The translations under genes were made by a program, and so were the position numbers. 64,000 nt of DNA from G965276765 sp965276825 (lineage in GTDB: Bacteria > Actinomycetota > Acidimicrobiia > Acidimicrobiales > Palsa-688). The notes beneath the pieces are model-generated. The model saw only the letters and a program-made list of their open reading frames with translations. It was not told the origin of the DNA and searched no databases. The stretch is from positions 682,001 through 746,000 of the forward strand of contig OZ255630.1 of assembly GCA_965276825.1 (NCBI GenBank), given 5' to 3'. Positions 59,128-64,000 of this stretch are shown here, piece by piece (positions within the stretch are counted from its first letter, which is position 1; every line of letters starts with the position of its first letter).

Positions 59128-59803
59128 GTGCGGGCCAGTCTAGGATCGAAGTGCATGTCCTCCCCTTCCTCTGGGAAACTCTTGTGGACATCCGTCCGTG
59201 GCGGCGGCCGTCGATGCGGGTGCGTCGAAACCGGGTTCTGCTCACCGAGCCGTCCGGACGGGTCCGGACTGTTTCCGAGGAATGGGTGGTTCAAGGCAAT
59301 GGCGTAGCTCGGCCTGTCCGCACGAGTTCTTGGCCTCGTATTCCTCCCCGGTGCCACCTGCGGTCGTGCCGTAACCGACGTGCTCGGCTTCACCTGATGG
59401 GTGCGACAGGGAGGAGCGTAGTCTCGGTCGTGCGCCCACGGACGCCGGTCCACGGCGCATCCGTACCCCTTGCCGCCCCTACGAGCCCGGCGCTGGTGAG
59501 TTTGCAGTCACTTAGCCGAGCGAACGGTTGGGAAGGATCGGTGGGGCGCGGTTTTCCCGGCCGCCACCCGCTCCGACCAGCACTCATGCCGGATGATGGG
59601 CCGGAGGCGGGACGGTCCCACTGCCTTGGGGGCTTGACGCCCCTCCCCCCGAGGCCCTAGAGTCACCCCGCTAGTGAAACACCGCTGACTAACTGGGGGG
59701 GGGGAAGCGAAGTTGACTCTCCGAGGGGCTCCATGGGGCGCTCTGTCCATCCACCGTATGCCTGCAACCCGACGCCGTCCAGCATCCGAACACAGGAGAT
59801 CAC
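59128..59803. other. Long divergent regulatory gap
   Basis: No gene is supported. It separates the minus-strand synthetase from the plus-strand transporter operon. Contents: paired GTCCGGAC palindromes around 59253-59270, a CTAGTGA element at 59671-59677 and a run of ten G at 59695-59704, 100 bp before the first transporter gene. Confidence 0.6.
59671..59677. promoter_or_regulatory. CTAGTGA element 3, before the ABC importer operon
   Basis: CTAGTGAAAC shares its first seven bases with the two elements near the TetR/AtuA genes, and TAGTGAAAC is the exact complement of GTTTCACTA at 49279. Suggests common control of transporter and catabolic genes. Confidence 0.4.
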
Positions 59804-61081
59804 ATGAGATCGCATCATGGGCGCATCCAGAAGATGGGCCCCCGCACCACGACGCTGGCGGCAGGCGCAGCGTTTCTCGCCACGAGCCTGGTATTGGCGG
59901 CGTGCGGCAGTTCCGGCTCCTCGACGGCATCGTCGAAGAACTCCGGGAGCTCGGGCTCCTCCAGCAGTAGCAGCCCCTTCCTCGTCGGCACCGTCGAGCC
60001 GCTGACCGGCGCGTATGCCGCCGCCGGGCTCGACATCGTCCACGCCCTGGATGCCCAAGCGAAGATCCTCAACGCCAAGGGCGGGATCCTCGGCCACCAG
60101 ATCAAGGTCATCTCGGTCGACTCCGCCTCGAGTGAGCAGACCAGCATCTCCGCCACCCAGCAGCTCGTCGGAACCCAAAAGCTCAACATGTTCGAGCCAG
60201 ACGTGATCTACGGCCAGTCCGATCTGCCCTTCACCACAAATCTCCTGTCACTCTCGATCTGCGCCGCGCCCGATTGCGGCAATGGGCAGAAGTATCCGCT
60301 CGGATTCACCCTCAACCCACCGGCTGCCACCCAGGTGCCGTCGGTGCTGGCTTATGCCCAGCATCAGCACGACACCAAGGTCGGCATCATCGCCACCAAT
60401 GACGCCCAGGGCCAGTCCTTCACCCAGACCGTGGACGCCGATGCCAGCAAGTTCGGCTCGACCATCACCAAGGCGGAGACCTTCGACCCGACCTCCACGG
60501 ACATCACCACCCAGATGCAGGCGTTGAAGGCGAGCGGCGCACAGGTCGTCGCCGCCTGGGCCGCCGGCACGACCGTGGACACGGTCATGACGGCGATGCA
60601 GAGTCTCGCCTGGAAGGCGCAGGTCGTCGGCACCCCCACGGTGTTCACGTCCGATGTCGCCACCGGTGTGCCCACCGCGGCGCGGTCACAGCTCAAGTGC
60701 CTGTGCTACGCCGTCGGCACCCGGCAGGGGGCAACCGTCGCTGCCGCCGAGAAGTCGCTTGTCGCCGGGATGGCGGCCACCGGGACGATTGCCAGCATGC
60801 AGGTCGCCGGCCTGGCGGCCGACACCTTGACGCTGGCCGCCTATGGCTACGCCAAGGCCGGCAAGTTGGACCCGACGGCCGCCGCCGCGGCGGTCGGCTC
60901 CATCGGGGCCGACGCCAACTACCCGGCGTCATCGTTCTACGCCTACAACACGGTCAACCCCGGTTTCCACGGCACGGTGCACTCACCCGGCGACGCCAAG
61001 CTTTCCGGAGGCTTCTTCGCCGTCGCCAGCGTCAGCCCGGTTGTTTCGGGGACCTACATCGGCCAGCCCTTCAAGTACTGA
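59804..61081 (+). CDS. Branched-chain-type ABC transporter substrate-binding lipoprotein
   Basis: A 425-residue LivK-like type I periplasmic-binding protein. The signal peptide ends with the lipobox LVLAAC, followed by a Ser/Gly linker. The fold begins with FLVGTVEPLTGAYAAAGLD and continues through VISVDSASSEQTS, KVGIIATNDAQGQSF and ASGAQVVAAWAAGT. AGGAG precedes ATG 59804. It is the first gene of a liv-type operon; next to acyl-CoA genes such systems often import aromatic or terpenoid carboxylates, so the substrate need not be an amino acid. Confidence 0.92.
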   Translation: MRSHHGRIQKMGPRTTTLAAGAAFLATSLVLAACGSSGSSTASSKNSGSSGSSSSSSPFLVGTVEPLTGAYAAAGLDIVHALDAQAKILNAKGGILGHQIKVISVDSASSEQTSISATQQLVGTQKLNMFEPDVIYGQSDLPFTTNLLSLSICAAPDCGNGQKYPLGFTLNPPAATQVPSVLAYAQHQHDTKVGIIATNDAQGQSFTQTVDADASKFGSTITKAETFDPTSTDITTQMQALKASGAQVVAAWAAGTTVDTVMTAMQSLAWKAQVVGTPTVFTSDVATGVPTAARSQLKCLCYAVGTRQGATVAAAEKSLVAGMAATGTIASMQVAGLAADTLTLAAYGYAKAGKLDPTAAAAAVGSIGADANYPASSFYAYNTVNPGFHGTVHSPGDAKLSGGFFAVASVSPVVSGTYIGQPFKY

Positions 61082-61125
61082 TCCACCCGCTCAAGATCTT
61101 TTGACCCCCGGAGACCGCGGCACTC

Positions 61126-62016
61126 ATGAATTTGACAACCTTCGGCGTCGGGCTCGCCTCGGGCATCGGGCTGGGCAGCATCTACGCCCTGATCGCCGTG
61201 AGCCTCAATCTGGTCGTCGCGTCGACGGGATACTTTGTCTTCGCCCTGGAATCCGTTGTCTCGCTGGGTGGGATCACCTACCGGATCCTGTCCGGCGGCC
61301 ACGGGCTGCCACTGGTGTTGTCCCTGATCGTGGTGGCGATCGGCGGGGCGCTCGCAGGGGCCGTGCTCGAGGTCGTGGCCCACCGTCCCTTCGTGGGCCG
61401 GTCCAGGAATGTCGCCCTGCCAGTGCTGCTGGCATCGGTCGGCCTCGCCATCGCCATCGACGCCGCCGCGGCGCGATTCTTTGGCAGCAACCCTCAGCAA
61501 GCGCCGGGATACACCTCCAGCCACCCATTCTTCATCGGGTCGGTCCCGGTGAGCAGGTCCTACGTCGTGATGCTGGCGGCGGTCATCGTCTTGGCAATAC
61601 TGCTCGAGTTCGTCTTCGACTCGACCAACCTGGGCCGCAGGCTCCGAGTGTTGCAGGCCGACCGTGAGGGCGCCGCGCTTCTCGGGCAGAACGTGAAGCT
61701 CATCACCACGGCCGTGTTTGCCGTCTCGGGTCTGCTCGCGGCAGTCGCCGGGTTGCTGGTCACCCCCATCACCGCGGCGTCGCCGACTGTCGGCTCCTCG
61801 CTAGTGATCCCCGCCTTCGCCGCCATCGCCATCGGCGGGTTCGGCAGCTTCCGCGGCGCCATCGGCGGAGGGATCATCGTCGGGTTGATCTCCGGGATCC
61901 TGCCCTTGTACGCCGCTCCGTCGTTTCTCAGCCCGGTGCTGCTCGGCCTGATCGTCGTCATCCTCGTCACCAGACCCCGGGGCCTGTTTGCCCTTACCGC
62001 ATCAAGAGAGCTCTGA
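61126..62016 (+). CDS. Branched-chain-type ABC transporter permease (LivH-like)
   Basis: A 296-residue inner membrane permease with about eight helices. Family features: GLASGIGLGSIYALIAVSLN at the start, and the cytoplasmic loop that contacts the ATPase (ADREGAALLGQNVKLI). It ends three bases before the permease-ATPase fusion gene. Confidence 0.92.
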   Translation: MNLTTFGVGLASGIGLGSIYALIAVSLNLVVASTGYFVFALESVVSLGGITYRILSGGHGLPLVLSLIVVAIGGALAGAVLEVVAHRPFVGRSRNVALPVLLASVGLAIAIDAAAARFFGSNPQQAPGYTSSHPFFIGSVPVSRSYVVMLAAVIVLAILLEFVFDSTNLGRRLRVLQADREGAALLGQNVKLITTAVFAVSGLLAAVAGLLVTPITAASPTVGSSLVIPAFAAIAIGGFGSFRGAIGGGIIVGLISGILPLYAAPSFLSPVLLGLIVVILVTRPRGLFALTASREL

Positions 62017-62019
62017 GCG

Positions 62020-63846
62020 GTGCGGCCGACGCTGTACAGATGGTCCGCCGGACTGGTGGTCGTCCTTGCGGCCGCCACCGTTCCACTGTTCGAGGGCGGT
62101 TACCTTCTGTTCCAACTCGAGCTCGTCCTGCTCTTCATCGCCGCCGGGACCGGGCTCAACCTGGCTGTCGGCTACTCAGGGGAGTTCCTGCTGTGCCAGG
62201 CGACGGTGATCGGTATCGCCGCCTACACCGCCGGCGTCTTCAGCTATGACTACCACTGGACGGTCTGGGAGACCCTCCCCCTCGCCATCATCGCCGCGGT
62301 GATCTGGCAGACAGCGATCAGCATCGCCGGTCTGCGGGTCCGGGGCCTGTACCTCGGCCTGCTCACCTTTTTCTCGGTGCTGGTCTTCCCCGACGTGATC
62401 CTGCTTACCAACCACCTCAGCCAGGGATCGCTCGGACTGATCGGCCTGCCGGCCCTCGTCAACCCGCTCGACACCCACGCCACCACCCTCCAGTACGAGA
62501 TCGCCGTCGCCATCGCCGCCGTGGCCACTCTGTTCGTGGCACTCATCGTGCGCACCGGTTGGGGCATCAGAATCCGCTACCTGCGCGAGGCACCCAACGC
62601 CCTGGCCTCGGCCGGTGTCAGTGTCCCCATCACCAAGATCACTGTGTACATCCTCTCGGCCATCCCGGCGGGGCTCGCGGGCTGGGCCTACGCGTACATC
62701 AACCGGTCGATCACCTCCTCGGTCTTCGACCTCTCCCTCACCCTCGTCATCTTCGCCGGCGTGGAGATCATCGGGCCCGGCACGATCTGGGGACCGCTGG
62801 TCGGGGTAGGGCTGCTCGAGGGGTACAGCCAGCTCGTCGGTCCCTTCAGCCAGTACAATGTGATCGGGCTCGGGCTGCTGCTGACCGTGTCTCTCATCCT
62901 CTTCCCCGATGGCCTGCCGCGCGGATTGGGGCCACTCCTGGCCCGGCTTCCCGGCCTCCCGGGGAGGGCGCCGGGCGGTGCCACCATCCTCGTCCCCGGA
63001 CCGGAACGGATCAGCTCACCTGCCCCCGTCGCGGCCAAGCTCCCGCCCGCCGGCGACCCCGACGCCGCTCCCACGTTGGTCGTGGAGGGTCTGAGCAAGT
63101 CCTTCGGCGGCGTCCGAGCAGTGCACGACGTCAGCTTCACCGCTTCTTCCGGCCGAGTGATGGCCATCATGGGGGAGAACGGCTCCGGCAAGACGACGCT
63201 CATCAACCTGATCTCCGGCTTCCTGCGAGCCGACACAGGCGAGGTCCACGTCGGCGGGCAGCGGGCCACCGGGAAGAAGCCGGCTCAGGTGGCCCGCCTC
63301 GGCATCTGCCGCACGTTCCAGGTTCCCCAGCTGGTCGGCGAGCTCAGCGTTGTGCAAAACGTCGAGGCCGGCCTCTTGCACCAACTCTGCGGAGGTCCCC
63401 TCCGGGCCCTGCTTCTGCACCGGGCCACCCGGCGCATCGACCGGCGGCGGCACCAGCGGGCCAGCGAAGTGTGCGCCGAGGTCGGGTTCACTGCGGCCGA
63501 GGCCTCGGCCCGGGCCGAGATCCTGCCGCTCGGTCTCCGGCGGCTCGCCGAAGTGGCCCGCGCTGCCGGCACCGGGGCGCAGGTCGTCTTCCTCGACGAG
63601 CCCGCAGCGGGACTCAACGAGGTGGAACTAGCGAGTCTAAGCCGCTCGATTCACGCCTTCGCCCGGGCCGGGCGGACGATCCTCGTCGTCGAGCACAACG
63701 CCCAGTTCGTCCTCGACACCTGCGACGACGTCCTGTTGATGCGCGGCGGTGAGATCCTCACCGTGGTACGCGACGTCGACCCGGCCGCCTTGCCGATCGA
63801 GCTGCAACGCCACCTCCGTCGGGCCGCCACCGGGGTACCGCAGTGA
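62020..63846 (+). CDS. Fused LivM-type permease and LivG-type ATPase
   Basis: A 608-residue fusion. Residues 1-310 are a LivM-like permease (NLAVGYSGEFLLCQATVIGI, EAPNALASAGVSVPITKITV coupling loop). A Pro-rich linker joins it to an ABC domain from about 350: Walker A GENGSGKTT, LGICRTFQVPQLVGEL, a divergent signature (ILPLGLRRLAEVARA in place of LSGGQ-like), Walker B VVFLDEPAAGL and switch His in VVEHN. The C-loop has LGLRRL as in other LivG proteins. GTG start; the stop overlaps livF as GTGA. Confidence 0.92.
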   Translation: MRPTLYRWSAGLVVVLAAATVPLFEGGYLLFQLELVLLFIAAGTGLNLAVGYSGEFLLCQATVIGIAAYTAGVFSYDYHWTVWETLPLAIIAAVIWQTAISIAGLRVRGLYLGLLTFFSVLVFPDVILLTNHLSQGSLGLIGLPALVNPLDTHATTLQYEIAVAIAAVATLFVALIVRTGWGIRIRYLREAPNALASAGVSVPITKITVYILSAIPAGLAGWAYAYINRSITSSVFDLSLTLVIFAGVEIIGPGTIWGPLVGVGLLEGYSQLVGPFSQYNVIGLGLLLTVSLILFPDGLPRGLGPLLARLPGLPGRAPGGATILVPGPERISSPAPVAAKLPPAGDPDAAPTLVVEGLSKSFGGVRAVHDVSFTASSGRVMAIMGENGSGKTTLINLISGFLRADTGEVHVGGQRATGKKPAQVARLGICRTFQVPQLVGELSVVQNVEAGLLHQLCGGPLRALLLHRATRRIDRRRHQRASEVCAEVGFTAAEASARAEILPLGLRRLAEVARAAGTGAQVVFLDEPAAGLNEVELASLSRSIHAFARAGRTILVVEHNAQFVLDTCDDVLLMRGGEILTVVRDVDPAALPIELQRHLRRAATGVPQ

Positions 63847-64000
63847 GCGACGACAATCTCCTCCACCTCGAGGGCGTCTCGTCCTGGTACGGCGAGGCGC
63901 AAGTGCTGTGGGACATCCGGCTCTCGGTGGATCGCGGCGAGGGCGTCGGCATCATCGGACGTAACGGCGCAGGAAAGTCCACGCTGCTCCGGACGATCGC
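63843..64000 (+). CDS. LivF-type ABC transporter ATPase, 5' part
   Basis: Starts at GTG 63843 overlapping the previous stop, and runs off the window. The first 52 codons contain the A-loop tyrosine region (VSSWYGEAQVLWDI) and Walker A (GRNGAGKST), the layout of LivF. It would pair with the fused LivG domain. Confidence 0.9.
   Translation, partial: MSDDNLLHLEGVSSWYGEAQVLWDIRLSVDRGEGVGIIGRNGAGKSTLLRTI

Overview
The window is about 64 kb of GC-rich DNA with many GTG starts, frequent 4-base GTGA/ATGA stop-start overlaps and few rho-independent T-tracts. Gene content (GAF-ANTAR regulators, DUF5317, DUF1697, HTH_42 winged-helix, FAD-dependent GlpD, LivKHMGF-type transporters) points to a high-GC Actinomycetota chromosome, possibly an Acidimicrobiia-like lineage. 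That placement is inference; no rRNA is present.

Region 1 (1-26.2 kb) is ordinary chromosome. It holds the end of a SNF2 helicase, a glpK-glpD glycerol operon, a hexuronate module (uxaC-uxuB with a divergent LarA-like racemase), a decayed ClC channel and yaaA, and housekeeping or repair genes (PhoU-like, msrB, UvrD-HRDC helicase, orn, dut, an Fpg/Nei glycosylase). It ends with a MarR/universal-stress pair sharing an operator. Several tandem repeats start at or near stop codons; one (33 bp x 6) is fused in frame to the uxuB start.

Region 2 (26.3-40.4 kb) is a 14.1-kb integrated element in the 3' end of tRNA-Gly(GCC), bounded by a 49-bp direct repeat. It carries a broken tyrosine integrase, an intact excisionase-like HTH protein, an IS1380-type element, two nearly identical IS3-type copies and a second, unrelated IS3-type element. 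Cargo is signalling: a GGDEF-EAL protein behind two overlapping micro-ORFs and a strong hairpin, a DUF5317 membrane protein, ANTAR and GAF-ANTAR proteins, and remnants of GAF, STAS and alpha/beta-hydrolase genes.

Region 3 (40.4-48.2 kb) is an ion and metal handling zone. It has an HTH protein, a phosphoglycerate mutase, a fluoride riboswitch with crcB and a truncated second crcB, a SCO1-like protein, a 20-residue peptide with nine cysteines coupled to a deleted merR, an arsR-CDF transporter operon with a TGAA-N6-TTCA operator, remnants of two further membrane transport genes, and an MFS exporter.

Region 4 (48.4-64 kb) looks like a catabolic unit for branched or terpenoid acyl-CoAs. A TetR regulator, an AtuA-like protein, a split biotin-dependent acyl-CoA carboxylase, two crotonases and an acyl-CoA synthetase are followed by a branched-chain-type ABC importer with a LivM-LivG fusion. 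Most of the carboxylase, one crotonase and the synthetase are interrupted by frameshifts, in-frame TAG codons or an IS5-type insertion. The pathway is therefore probably dead in this genome, unless part of the damage is sequencing error.
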